Shown piece by piece: positions 28,268-37,262 of a stretch of DNA of 64,000 nucleotides. The stretch spans positions 225,711 through 289,710 of the forward strand of contig JAJFKU010000023.1 in NCBI GenBank assembly GCA_021773035.1. The letters run 5' to 3'. How positions within the stretch are numbered: position 1 is the first letter of the stretch; every line of letters begins with the position of its first letter. This DNA comes from Woeseiaceae bacterium (lineage in GTDB: Bacteria > Pseudomonadota > Gammaproteobacteria > Steroidobacterales > Woeseiaceae). Position numbers and translations under genes: made by a program. The notes under the pieces are model-generated. The model was given only the letters and a program-made list of their open reading frames with translations. It made no database searches and was not told the DNA's origin.

Positions 28268-29140
28268 TTATTCGCCCGTCAATGGACCGTAGGTTTCCGG
28301 GCGGCGATCGCGGAAGAACTGCCAGGTATCACGAACTTCGCGCACCATGTCGAGATCGATATCGTGTACGAGCAGCTCGTCATCGCCGTAACTCGCCTGT
28401 GCCTCAATGGCGCCGCGTGGATTGACGATGTAACTGGAGCCATAGAACTCGCCCATTTTATCGGCCCACGGTTCCTCTTTGCCGATGCGGTTAATAGCGC
28501 CGATGAAGACGCCATTTGCGGCGGCTGAGGCGGGTTGTTCAAGTTCCCACAAATATTTGCTGAGGCCGGCGACTGTCGCGGATGGATTGACGATGTAGTC
28601 CGCGCCGTTAAGTGCCAGTGCACGCCAGCCTTCCGGAAAGTGGCGGTCGTAGCAGATATAAACCCCCAGTTTCAGATAGGCGGTGTCGAATACCGGCCAG
28701 CCGGAGTCGCCGGGCTTGAAGAAGAACTTTTCGTAAAACCCGGGATCGACCTGGGGGATATGCGTCTTGCGATACTTGCCGAGGTATTTGCCGTCGGCGT
28801 CGATCACGGCAGCGGTGTTGTAGTAGACACCGGTCATGTGCTCTTCATAGATCGGAACAACGATAACCATGTTGTATTTTTTCGCGTACTCCTGCATCAG
28901 CTTCGTCGTGTAGCCGTCAGGAATTTTCTCAGCTGCCGAGTACCACTTTCTGTCCTGACTCGGACAGAAATAGGGCTGTGTAAATACTTCCTGAAAACAC
29001 AGTATCTGCACGCCCTGTTTGCCGGCATCCTCGATGTAGGGAATGTGCGCCTCGATCATGCGATCCCGAATTTCATCGGGTTGCATCGACACGTCGCCCT
29101 TGAGCGCCATCTGAATTAAACCGCACTTAACCTTTGCCAT
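28268..29140 (-). CDS. beta-ureidopropionase-type amidase (nitrilase superfamily)
   Basis: A 290-residue carbon-nitrogen hydrolase. The nitrilase catalytic triad is visible: Glu in LCFQEVFTQPYF, Lys in KYRKTHIPQVDPG and Cys in VYICYDRHFPEGWRAL. It should hydrolyse N-carbamoyl-beta-alanine to beta-alanine, CO2 and ammonia, the third step of reductive pyrimidine breakdown. It is the first gene of the operon (14 bases before the NCS1 gene). The family also contains N-carbamoylputrescine amidases; context decides for the pyrimidine role. Confidence 0.88.
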   Translation of the reverse strand: MAKVKCGLIQMALKGDVSMQPDEIRDRMIEAHIPYIEDAGKQGVQILCFQEVFTQPYFCPSQDRKWYSAAEKIPDGYTTKLMQEYAKKYNMVIVVPIYEEHMTGVYYNTAAVIDADGKYLGKYRKTHIPQVDPGFYEKFFFKPGDSGWPVFDTAYLKLGVYICYDRHFPEGWRALALNGADYIVNPSATVAGLSKYLWELEQPASAAANGVFIGAINRIGKEEPWADKMGEFYGSSYIVNPRGAIEAQASYGDDELLVHDIDLDMVREVRDTWQFFRDRRPETYGPLTGE

Positions 29141-29210
29141 GCCTTACCCCCATAGATCTTTTCTTTTTCAATGCCTTACAGGCATTCTTGAACAATACAG
29201 GATACGCCTT

Positions 29211-30014
29211 TTATTCGGCCGAAGTCCACGAACCGTGCATCGGGTTCGGCAGGATATACCAGCCATTACCCCAGAAATCCCGGTACTTTTCGAGTGCGGC
29301 GGTGCGACTGGCGCGGGTCGCGGCGACGGTACAGGGTGCAACGACTTTCGTGCGTGCGCAGGGAACGAAATCACCGAAGTCGTCACCGATCAGCATGATG
29401 ATTCTGTGCGTTTTTGCGATGTATTCACGGCGCACCAGTTTTTCGCGATCCCAATCGGACCGTTGGCCGGATAACATGACGTGATCGGCGTCAACGTCGA
29501 TGCCGACCTCTCGAATGTCGTCAATCGTGGTCTGTTTCTGTGGGCAGGGGTCATCGCTGCCGGATTTCATCTCGCAGGGACGGTTGGTCACGAAAAAGAC
29601 GGTTACGCCCGATGCTCGCGCGGCCTCGACGAACGATCGAACGCCGGCTATCGGTCGTGACTGGTAGTTGCTGCTCCAGGTATCGAGTTTATGATTTTCG
29701 AACGGTCTTTCGAAAGTGAGCTGAAAGTCCACGTTGCTGACAACGGTTTCATCGATGTCGAGTATGACAGCCGCCGGCAAGCTTGACGGCGCTCCGTGTC
29801 CGCGCATCGCATCCCAGGTTTTATCTTCGACAAAGCGCGGCAAGTCCTGCTCTGCTTTGCGATAGACCTGCGTGCCAATGGCTTCGTACTCGGCCGCATG
29901 CTTTACCCATTGTATCCCGAGATCGTGGTTCGGGTCGTGTGCGTGATTCGATGTCGCACAGGCGGACAATATCGGTAGGTACACGACTGCAGTCAATAGT
30001 CGTAAGCTTCGCAT
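29211..30014 (-). CDS. lipoprotein acid phosphatase/5'-nucleotidase, e(P4)-like HAD class
   Basis: A 267-residue class C acid phosphatase. The start at 30014 has a GGAGAG site and opens a signal with lipobox LSAC, so it is lipid-anchored. AVILDIDETVVSNVDF is the DxDxT nucleophile motif, VTVFFVTNRP the second HAD motif and IMLIGDDFGDF the metal-binding Asp pair. Relatives dephosphorylate nucleoside monophosphates in the periplasm or outer membrane. It stands next to a divergent 5'-nucleotidase gene, giving two independent ways to free nucleosides from nucleotides. Confidence 0.9.
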   Translation of the reverse strand: MRSLRLLTAVVYLPILSACATSNHAHDPNHDLGIQWVKHAAEYEAIGTQVYRKAEQDLPRFVEDKTWDAMRGHGAPSSLPAAVILDIDETVVSNVDFQLTFERPFENHKLDTWSSNYQSRPIAGVRSFVEAARASGVTVFFVTNRPCEMKSGSDDPCPQKQTTIDDIREVGIDVDADHVMLSGQRSDWDREKLVRREYIAKTHRIIMLIGDDFGDFVPCARTKVVAPCTVAATRASRTAALEKYRDFWGNGWYILPNPMHGSWTSAE

Positions 30015-30082
30015 GCTCTCTCCTGATGCCACTGGCTGGTCAAACAGGTTAGCATGTTGTCGAATATTCAGGGAAACCACCG

Positions 30083-31675
30083 ATGAAAAGAATTTCGATA
30101 CTACTATTTGGCATCTGCCTCACAGGCTGCGCGGCCACGCAGCCCACCGCTACAGAAAACGCGGGCCTGACATTCATGCATATGAATGACACTTATCGTG
30201 TCGGTGCTGTGCAGGATGGCAGTGCCGGCGGCTTCGGTCGTGTAGTCACGGTGCTTCGCGATCTGCAGGCGCAGGGCAGGGACGTGCGCTTGTTGCACGG
30301 CGGCGATTTTCTGTACCCATCGCTGGAGAGTCGCCTGTGGCACGGTCTGCAGATCGTCGAAGCGCTGAATTTCATGGATGCCATGGCGCCCATGTATGTA
30401 GTTGCCGGCAATCATGAGTTCGATCGTCGTACCCCTGAGCGCCTGATCGATGCCGTGCGGGCGTCGCAGTTCGACTGGCTGGGCGATAACTATCGTTTCG
30501 AAACCGGCGTAGCTGAAGTCGACACTGCGCTGCACAGCGCGTTTACGTTTCAGCACGACGGCAAGACGATCGGAATTTTCTCGCTGACGGCGCACAGGGA
30601 CCACGGCGGTAATGAGCGTAGCTACGTTCCCATCGAAAAGGACTATACGGCAATCGCCGAGACCGTTATCCGACGCTTCGAGGCTGCGGGTGTCGATGCC
30701 ATTGTTGGACTAACGCATTTGAACATGTGGCAGGACGTCAGAATTGCCGAGCTTCGCGCACGGCATCCGAGCTTCGTTTTCGTTGCGGGCGGTCATGATC
30801 ATGAGCCCGAATACAGCCCGTCCAGCGATGTTTCCGCGGCCGTCGTGAAAGGCGCATCCGATGCTCGTGTTATCTGGTTGATCGATCTCGCATTCGACGA
30901 TGACGGTCTGCCCGTCGTCGAAGTGCAGCAGATGGCGCTCGACATGACAGTGGCTCTCGACCCGGAGTATCAGCTAATTGCAGATAAGTGGCGTGCGCGC
31001 TTGTTGGAAACCTTCCCTTTCCTCGAAGCCAGGGTTGGAGCGGCGGCAGTGCCGCTTGACGCGCGCGAAGTTACAGTGCGCGGCAGGGAAAGCAATTGGG
31101 GTAACTTCATCGTCGATCAAATGCGCGGCGCGTTCGGAGCGCCGGAGGCGGATCTCGCGTTTATCAACGGCGGTACGCTGCGAATCGACGACATGATTGA
31201 TGGCGATATTCTCTTCGAGGATATCAGCAGAACCTTCGGCTTCAGTTCTTACCTGCGGCACACGACGGTGACGGGTGCCGAGTTCCGAAAGATCATGGAG
31301 GCGGGCTACCGGGGCTTTGGCGGTACGCAGGGTTACTTTCCGCAGATATCGGGTTTTCGCGTTTGCGTCGACCGCAGCCGCAATGAGTTCGATCGCATCG
31401 TCAGTCTGCAGGTACCTGACGGCGACGGCTGGTCCGAAATCGACGATGAAAAGGAATACAGCCTGGTCGTGCCGGACTTTCTCTACGGCGGTGGGGATGG
31501 CTACGAAATTCCGCAAGATCGCGCGGTATCGAGGCCCGCATCGGAGCTGATTTACCTGGTGTTGGACGGCATTCTCGCAGCGCAGTCCAGCGGGCTGAAG
31601 GTCGGCAAGGCGGTTGATCCTTCCAACCCGCGTTTTCAGGAATTACGTGAAGGCAAGGAACCTTGTTTTCCCTGA
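30083..31675 (+). CDS. lipoprotein 5'-nucleotidase/metallophosphatase, UshA-like
   Basis: A 530-residue envelope enzyme with lipobox LTGC. The N-terminal calcineurin-like domain has MHMNDTYRV, LLHGGDFLYPS, VAGNHEFDRR and VAGGHDHEPE metal ligands. The C-terminal 5'-nucleotidase domain begins near residue 330 (ESNWGNFIVDQMRGAF, then LAFINGGTLRIDD). It should hydrolyse extracellular nucleotides to nucleosides and phosphate. It runs divergently from the acid phosphatase gene with 68 bases between them and ends at a bidirectional terminator. Confidence 0.93.
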   Translation: MKRISILLFGICLTGCAATQPTATENAGLTFMHMNDTYRVGAVQDGSAGGFGRVVTVLRDLQAQGRDVRLLHGGDFLYPSLESRLWHGLQIVEALNFMDAMAPMYVVAGNHEFDRRTPERLIDAVRASQFDWLGDNYRFETGVAEVDTALHSAFTFQHDGKTIGIFSLTAHRDHGGNERSYVPIEKDYTAIAETVIRRFEAAGVDAIVGLTHLNMWQDVRIAELRARHPSFVFVAGGHDHEPEYSPSSDVSAAVVKGASDARVIWLIDLAFDDDGLPVVEVQQMALDMTVALDPEYQLIADKWRARLLETFPFLEARVGAAAVPLDAREVTVRGRESNWGNFIVDQMRGAFGAPEADLAFINGGTLRIDDMIDGDILFEDISRTFGFSSYLRHTTVTGAEFRKIMEAGYRGFGGTQGYFPQISGFRVCVDRSRNEFDRIVSLQVPDGDGWSEIDDEKEYSLVVPDFLYGGGDGYEIPQDRAVSRPASELIYLVLDGILAAQSSGLKVGKAVDPSNPRFQELREGKEPCFP

Positions 31676-31690
31676 ACAAAAAGGCAAAAA

Positions 31691-31715
31691 AAAGGGCGGC
31701 CAATGGCCGCCCTTT
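31691..31715. terminator. bidirectional intrinsic terminator
   Basis: AAAGGGCGGCC (31691-31701), loop AAT, GGCCGCCCTTT (31705-31715), with a T-rich tail on the right and a run of A on the left. It serves the nucleotidase gene from the left and the TonB receptor gene from the right. Confidence 0.93.
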
Positions 31716-31735
31716 CTCTTTGTGCCTGGACTTGC

Positions 31736-34700
31736 TTAGCCGCCGAAGCGGATATCAACTCCGAAACGCGCTTCCCAAAGGCTTGGGTTTACGTAGGTGC
31801 GCTGCAATATCTCATCCGAGAACTCTTCGTACTGAAGCGGGCAGCCAACGCAGGTGTCGATGTCCCGAATAATTTCCGGTGGGAAGAACTGTGCATCGGT
31901 TACTTTGCCCCAGTCGTCGTTCAGCAGGTTGCCCAGGTTCTTGACCTTGAAGTAAACGTTGCCGAACATTCTTTCGCCGAGCGGGATTTCCTGGCGGATG
32001 CTGAAGTTCCATGTGTTGCTCCAACCCGTGTGGCGAGCGTTACGAGACTGGAAGCCCGGTTGCAGGCCTTCTCGTGCTATGAACGCAAAGAACTCGTCGC
32101 CCATCGCGGGGTCGTCCCAGTTGTAAACCACGTTCGGGTCGTTCGGGCCGGTCGGCACGTACAACAGGTGGCGGCCGTTAAAGCCATCGCCTTCGTGGTC
32201 GCCACTATCCATGACATAGGACTGCGACTGGCCTTCGTTGTAATAACCCTGCAGCGAAATACGTGTTGCATTGTCGCCGAAGAAGTTGTGCTCGTAGAAC
32301 AGGCCCAGCGTTACGCGCTGCGGTACCACCCAGTTCGATGTCTGGGCGCCCGGGTTGTCGATATCCAGCAGCGCTTCGGCTGTGAAGTTCGAACCCGCGG
32401 TTGCCGCAACCATCGATGCAACGTCTTCGCCCTCAACCCAGGCGTAGCCCAGTTGTGCCGAAAGACCCCAGTCCCATTCCTTCGACAGCACGAAAGACAC
32501 CATGTTGGAAACCGGCGTTGCACTGGAGTTGGTCAGCATCAGCGTGTCTTCGGCGGCGCCGGAGTAGTCATAGACCGGTGAGCCGGCCAGCGTTGTGCCA
32601 ATTTGCTCCTGCGATACGTCGATATAGAACGCCGGATCGTTACCGCGCGTATGCATGTAGTCGAAGTCCAGCGTCATGCCTTCCCACGGCATATCCCAGG
32701 TGCCGCCGAGAGCGATCTTCCACTCACTGGGCTGCTCGTAGTTGGGATCGATAAGCACGAGGCTTTCAGGCGCTGCCGTCGCCGGGGTCGAACCCGCGAT
32801 GAAGTCGAACATACCTTGTGGTACATCGCGGTTCAGCTGTCCGGTTCCGGTCAAAGCGATTGAGTCGGCCGATCCCGGGATGACCGTGAACGAATCGGTG
32901 GTGCCGGTTTCTCCCGCAAAATTGAATCGGTTCCAGCCGCGGAAGCCGCCCGGCTGAACATTGGTGATGCCGTCGTTACTCCAGGCGTTGGACAGCCAGA
33001 CGTTCGGGTTGCCACCGGAATACAGGCCGATGCCGCCGCGCAGCGTCAGATCGTCACGAATACCCCAGGTGACTCCCAGACGCGGCATGAGGAGGTCGAT
33101 GCCGTCGATATTGGCATCGTTTCGAATGCCGGTTGCGTCGAAGAACTGCTGGTGAAACTTCGGCCGATCGTCGCTCTCGAAAAACTCGTAACGCAGGCCG
33201 GCCGTAATCGTCATGTCGAGGTGATCGACGAAGATTTCGTCCTGGATATACAGGCTGTTCAACACGTTCGAGAACTCTGCTGCTGCGTCGAGGCGATTAT
33301 TGGTAACGCCGGCGCTGCCGTAGAAGATGCGGTCCGGTCGACCAAGTTCAAACTTGTCGATGCCCGAGAGCCCACAGCCCAGACCGCCCAGATCGTCGAA
33401 GCGACCCTGAGCATCCAGCAACGCACAGCCGGCGTCATTGCCGGCCGAATCGTCAAAATAATCGTACTCGCCACCTCTGGAGTGCTGCACGAAAATATTG
33501 AAGATTTCGACGTTCTCCCTGTCGTAACCCGCCGTAAGGATGTGGTCACCGGCAAGATAGGTTGCAGAGAGTTTCAGGAACTGCGATTTCGTGCCCAGGC
33601 TGTTTGCCTGCCGCGAATCGTCCGCGCCGAGGTAAACGGTGCCGTCGCCGTCGTTAATTTCGATTTGCGAGTCGGCGAAGGTCTTGTCTCCAACCGTAAC
33701 CTGCGAATCGTCCATCGTGTTGTCGCTGTAGAAAATCTCCGTCGAGAAAGCGTCGGTCCACTGCGATGACAGCTTCATGGTAATCGTCTCGGATTCAGCG
33801 CCCTTCACGTAGTAGTGATTGGCGAATTCGAATTCGTTGTCGTCGCCGTCAGAATCGCGATCCTGGAAGCCGTCGAAGTAGTTGTAGATTAGTGCGGCGT
33901 TGTGGAAGTCATTGATATTCCAGTCCACGCGCAGCATGTACTTCTCGGTCTCCTGAACGCCATCGCCGCCAGAGCCGCCCGGATCGTAGCCGTAAACGTT
34001 ATTCGAAAGATCGACAATGCGATTGTAGTCGGCTTCGCTCAACCAGTCGCGCTCTTCGCCACTGCCCTGGCCGTTAAAACCCTTTGCCAGGAAACGCGGT
34101 TCGTCAGATTCCTCGTAGGCGGCAAAGAAGAACAGCTTGTCTTTGATGATCGGGCCGCCGATGTTGAAGCCGATGTAGGTCTTGTCGTAGGAGCCACGGG
34201 AAAAATCGTCGGGGTCATCCGCGACCGTATCGCCGCGGAAGTCGTTGTTGGAGAATTCGTAAAAAACCTTGCCTTCCCACTCATTGGTGCCCGACTTCGT
34301 TACCGAGTTGATGATACAAGCCGAGAAACCGCCGTAAGAAACATCGAACGGTGCCAGTTCAACCGCAATCTGCTCGATGCCGTCGTAAGGGAAGGGCATG
34401 CCAACGGCCGTTGAATAGCCGTTCTCATTGAGACCGAAGCGGTCGCCCTGATTCACGCCGTCCAGTGTCGTTGCATTAAAGCGGGGATGTTTGCCGCCAC
34501 AGTTAATGCCCACGCCGTCTTCGTCAACGTCAATCATCAGCCGCGGATCGATGCCGTAGACATCGGAAATATCACGGCCGAATGACACGGAGTTTTCGAG
34601 ATCGGCGAGATCGAAAGTTGCCGAAGGGCCAACCGCCACTTCGACGAGGTCGCCGCGCTGGCCGACTGCGACGATTTCTTCTATCGCTGCACCGCCGACG

Positions 34701-35032
34701 TTGACCGTCAGGTTGTAGGTATCACCGAGGCTGATCGATGGCACCTGGACCGTTTCCGAGTTGTTAACCGTCACTCGATAAGGTCCGCCCGGCAGCAGCC
34801 GGGTCGCCAGGAACAGTCCGGAATTGTTGGTTGTGTAGCTGCGATCAACGCCACTGCGCATGTCTTCCACGACAACCGATGCGCCGGGCAGTGCACTGCC
34901 GTTGGCGTCCACCACCTTGCCGCGAATCGACGATGTCGTTTCTTGTGCGTTTCCTGCAACAGGTACGGCGAGCATCATCACAGCCGCGAAGGCTGCTAGC
35001 ACCGATCCTGTAAATCGAGATTTGTTATACAT
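31736..35032 (-). CDS. TonB-dependent receptor with N-terminal carboxypeptidase-like domain (Oar-like)
   Basis: A 1098-residue outer-membrane transporter. Signal peptide to about residue 30 (MLAVPVAGNAQ), then a carboxypeptidase-regulatory-like beta domain (SSIRGKVVDANGSALPGASV), a plug domain near 130-260 (TLDGVNQGDRFG, VTKSGTNEWEG) and a large beta-barrel ending in IRFGG. Near the C-terminus, DTCVGCPLQYE is an unusual CxxC in a barrel loop. Substrate unknown; oligonucleotides or peptides are both possible for Oar-like receptors. A 260-base gap separates it from the upstream EEP gene and should hold its own promoter, though I could not fix the boxes. Confidence 0.9.
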   Translation of the reverse strand: MYNKSRFTGSVLAAFAAVMMLAVPVAGNAQETTSSIRGKVVDANGSALPGASVVVEDMRSGVDRSYTTNNSGLFLATRLLPGGPYRVTVNNSETVQVPSISLGDTYNLTVNVGGAAIEEIVAVGQRGDLVEVAVGPSATFDLADLENSVSFGRDISDVYGIDPRLMIDVDEDGVGINCGGKHPRFNATTLDGVNQGDRFGLNENGYSTAVGMPFPYDGIEQIAVELAPFDVSYGGFSACIINSVTKSGTNEWEGKVFYEFSNNDFRGDTVADDPDDFSRGSYDKTYIGFNIGGPIIKDKLFFFAAYEESDEPRFLAKGFNGQGSGEERDWLSEADYNRIVDLSNNVYGYDPGGSGGDGVQETEKYMLRVDWNINDFHNAALIYNYFDGFQDRDSDGDDNEFEFANHYYVKGAESETITMKLSSQWTDAFSTEIFYSDNTMDDSQVTVGDKTFADSQIEINDGDGTVYLGADDSRQANSLGTKSQFLKLSATYLAGDHILTAGYDRENVEIFNIFVQHSRGGEYDYFDDSAGNDAGCALLDAQGRFDDLGGLGCGLSGIDKFELGRPDRIFYGSAGVTNNRLDAAAEFSNVLNSLYIQDEIFVDHLDMTITAGLRYEFFESDDRPKFHQQFFDATGIRNDANIDGIDLLMPRLGVTWGIRDDLTLRGGIGLYSGGNPNVWLSNAWSNDGITNVQPGGFRGWNRFNFAGETGTTDSFTVIPGSADSIALTGTGQLNRDVPQGMFDFIAGSTPATAAPESLVLIDPNYEQPSEWKIALGGTWDMPWEGMTLDFDYMHTRGNDPAFYIDVSQEQIGTTLAGSPVYDYSGAAEDTLMLTNSSATPVSNMVSFVLSKEWDWGLSAQLGYAWVEGEDVASMVAATAGSNFTAEALLDIDNPGAQTSNWVVPQRVTLGLFYEHNFFGDNATRISLQGYYNEGQSQSYVMDSGDHEGDGFNGRHLLYVPTGPNDPNVVYNWDDPAMGDEFFAFIAREGLQPGFQSRNARHTGWSNTWNFSIRQEIPLGERMFGNVYFKVKNLGNLLNDDWGKVTDAQFFPPEIIRDIDTCVGCPLQYEEFSDEILQRTYVNPSLWEARFGVDIRFGG

Positions 35033-35292
35033 ATTGAATCCCCGCGTTGAAAAAGATGCGAAAGCCTAAATCACGAATGTGACAGAGATATTTCGCGCGT
35101 TTACGTTATTTGTTCGTGAGTAAGGCGTGCAGACGCGATACCGAACAATTTTGTCTATTATCGTCAGACCAATCTAACGCAGCGAAAATGCTTGCGCAAT
35201 AAGGGCTTGAGAGTGTTTTCGCATGTGCCGCTCAGGATTGTGGGCGGACCCTGAGCCCCGATTTAGAATCGAAGTTACGATAATGTTACAAG

Positions 35293-36357
35293 TTATTGTT
35301 TTTCTGTTAGTTCGATTGTCGTAACCATCGGCCAATGATCGGATACGCCGTGACCGTTTTTACTATCGAAGCGCTGCGGCGTACCATTTTCGCCGTTTTG
35401 TGCGGGGTAGGCATTGGCGATCATTACCGAATCCCCGCGAATTTCTGCTGTTGTTTTTTCGCCACGCGCGGCGCTGAAGAAAATCATATCGAGAAACGAC
35501 CAGCTGGCATCACCGTGGTAGAAGTAGCTGCCATCGCAATCGTCGCAACCGACGTCATGTGCAATCGTCCAGTAGGGTCGGGCGTATCGCTCGAGCAGGG
35601 ACTCGCGGTCGTCCTCGCTGCTGGTGGTGTTGAAATCGCCGGCGGCAAACGCGTGCTGCTCCGCGGGCAGCGCATCTCGCAGCGTGGCCAGGTGTTCATA
35701 GGCGGCGACCCGCATCGCGGTTGGATGAAACGGTGCCGGGAAGTGCACACTGAAACCCGTCAACAAAGCGCCGCCCGGTAGCGCGAAGGTCGCCTGCAGT
35801 ACGCCGCGGGTATCGCTCTGTCGGTCGGGAAACTCGGGTAGTTCGAGCGGATGTAGAACCGCCTCGGTGGCCAGCGGCAGTTTGCTCAGGAATGCGACAT
35901 CGATGCCGCGAAGGTCGCTGCCTTCGACCAGAATGGCGGGCAGGTAACCGAGGTCGGCAAGCTTCTCCGTGCGCAGTCGGTTCAGAATGGATATGTTCTC
36001 AACTTCCTGCAGCGCAATGATGTCTGCCCCGCGGCCGTCGTTGACCTGCCGAATGCTCGCCGCCAGCACGTCGAGTTTCACGCCGATGGCGTCGTCGCTC
36101 CAGTCGAGGTACAGGCATTCGTTGCGCCAGCTGTCGACGGCAATTTCGTTACAGGCCTCGATATGCGATGCGCTCTGCTTTGCAGCGACCGGCAGGTAGG
36201 CCTTGTCGTCCTTGTCGGGATCGTCGATGTTATCGAACAGGTTTTGTACGTTAAAGGTCATGACCGTGACCGTTTCTGTAGCGGCCGGTTGCGGTGCGCA
36301 GGCAATAAGACTCAGGCCCGCAAACACGACTGCCAGTCTCGATTCGAAATTCTTCAT
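35293..36357 (-). CDS. lipoprotein endonuclease/exonuclease/phosphatase family enzyme
   Basis: A 354-residue protein with lipobox LIAC, hence lipid-anchored. EEP-fold motifs in order: VMTFNVQNLFD, IIALQEVENISI (metal Glu), GIDVAFLSKL, AAGDFNTTSSED (Asp-Asn), SFLDMIFF and GVSDHWPM (catalytic Asp-His). The closest class is the extracellular nuclease/phosphodiesterase type, so it could cut nucleic acid at the cell surface; phospholipid or sugar-phosphate substrates remain possible. ATG overlaps the stop of the upstream lipoprotein gene by 4 bases, so it is coupled to a TonB receptor operon. Confidence 0.88.
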   Translation of the reverse strand: MKNFESRLAVVFAGLSLIACAPQPAATETVTVMTFNVQNLFDNIDDPDKDDKAYLPVAAKQSASHIEACNEIAVDSWRNECLYLDWSDDAIGVKLDVLAASIRQVNDGRGADIIALQEVENISILNRLRTEKLADLGYLPAILVEGSDLRGIDVAFLSKLPLATEAVLHPLELPEFPDRQSDTRGVLQATFALPGGALLTGFSVHFPAPFHPTAMRVAAYEHLATLRDALPAEQHAFAAGDFNTTSSEDDRESLLERYARPYWTIAHDVGCDDCDGSYFYHGDASWSFLDMIFFSAARGEKTTAEIRGDSVMIANAYPAQNGENGTPQRFDSKNGHGVSDHWPMVTTIELTEKQ

Positions 36358-37262
36358 TTGCCGGTTTCTCCCGCCAGGTCGATACGCAATATGCGTGAAT
36401 GTTCGTTTTCGCCAGTGATGACGACGGTTCTATTTTCGTCGCCGAACGCGACTGCTTCGGCGTTCTCCAGGTTTCCAAAGGCAATCCTGAGCGGCTTCGC
36501 GTTGAGTGCTTCCGGCCAGTCCTGGTGAGGCTGCCTCCGATAGTAATACACAGCGTGATAGGTGAGGATGACGGCGGCGAGATTATCGTCCGAAATGTCC
36601 ATGCCGACCGGTTGCCAGTACCAGTCCATGTTAATGGGTGCGAGTTCGATGTCCCGGCGAGAGGGTGCTGGCAGGCTTGTTACGGTGCCCAAAGCGGTTG
36701 CCGTCACGGTCACGCCGGGTTCTGCCTGCAGCGGCACCGAATAGAGCTGCGGCGGGATATCGCGTTTGGAGAGAATGAGGGCACGGTGTGCGGCGGTATC
36801 TATTGTCGCCGATTCCGAATCCCGCGGGCCATCTGGATAGCGGTAGTCGACTTTCCAGGAGAGGTCCGCCGGACCCGGTTTTTCCGGCACGGGTTCCTCG
36901 ACAAAATACAGCGTGCGCTGCCCGTGTTTGGCGTCGTTGTCGCCAATATCGGCGATCATCAAAAGGGGCTGGCCGTCGAGTTGGAAGGATGCGAGATCTT
37001 CCCAGTCCGTGTTGTGCGTGTTCTGAACGATCAGTTCGCCCAGGCGGGCGCCGCTGTGATCGATAGCGTGCAGGATTTCCCGTGCGCCGTTGTCATTGAT
37101 TACCCAGAGAAGTCCGGGCGTGTGCTGCGATCGGGCGAGTCCGCTGGCTTCGCGGATGGTCGCGTCTTCGAGCTGTCCGCTGTGCTGAAAAACCGGCGCC
37201 GCCGGCTGCCCGTTGGTGGAGCAGCCGGCGACGGCCAGCAGGAGTAGCGCTAAACCGCGAAT
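36354..37262 (-). CDS. lipoprotein, beta-propeller-like, with probable ATT start
   Basis: The first ATG in frame (36962) sits in mid-protein. Extending upstream gives a perfect lipoprotein leader, RGLALLLLAVAGC followed by STNGQPAAP, then SGLARSQHTPGLLWVINDNG and ADIGDNDAKHGQRTLYFVEE, a pattern of propeller-like surface proteins. No ATG, GTG or TTG exists for the leader. ATT at 37262 overlaps the TonB receptor stop as TAATT, mimicking the common TAATG coupling junction. About 302 residues. Function unknown; placed between a TonB receptor and an EEP lipoprotein it may be a substrate-binding surface partner. Confidence 0.78.
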   Translation of the reverse strand: MRGLALLLLAVAGCSTNGQPAAPVFQHSGQLEDATIREASGLARSQHTPGLLWVINDNGAREILHAIDHSGARLGELIVQNTHNTDWEDLASFQLDGQPLLMIADIGDNDAKHGQRTLYFVEEPVPEKPGPADLSWKVDYRYPDGPRDSESATIDTAAHRALILSKRDIPPQLYSVPLQAEPGVTVTATALGTVTSLPAPSRRDIELAPINMDWYWQPVGMDISDDNLAAVILTYHAVYYYRRQPHQDWPEALNAKPLRIAFGNLENAEAVAFGDENRTVVITGENEHSRILRIDLAGETGK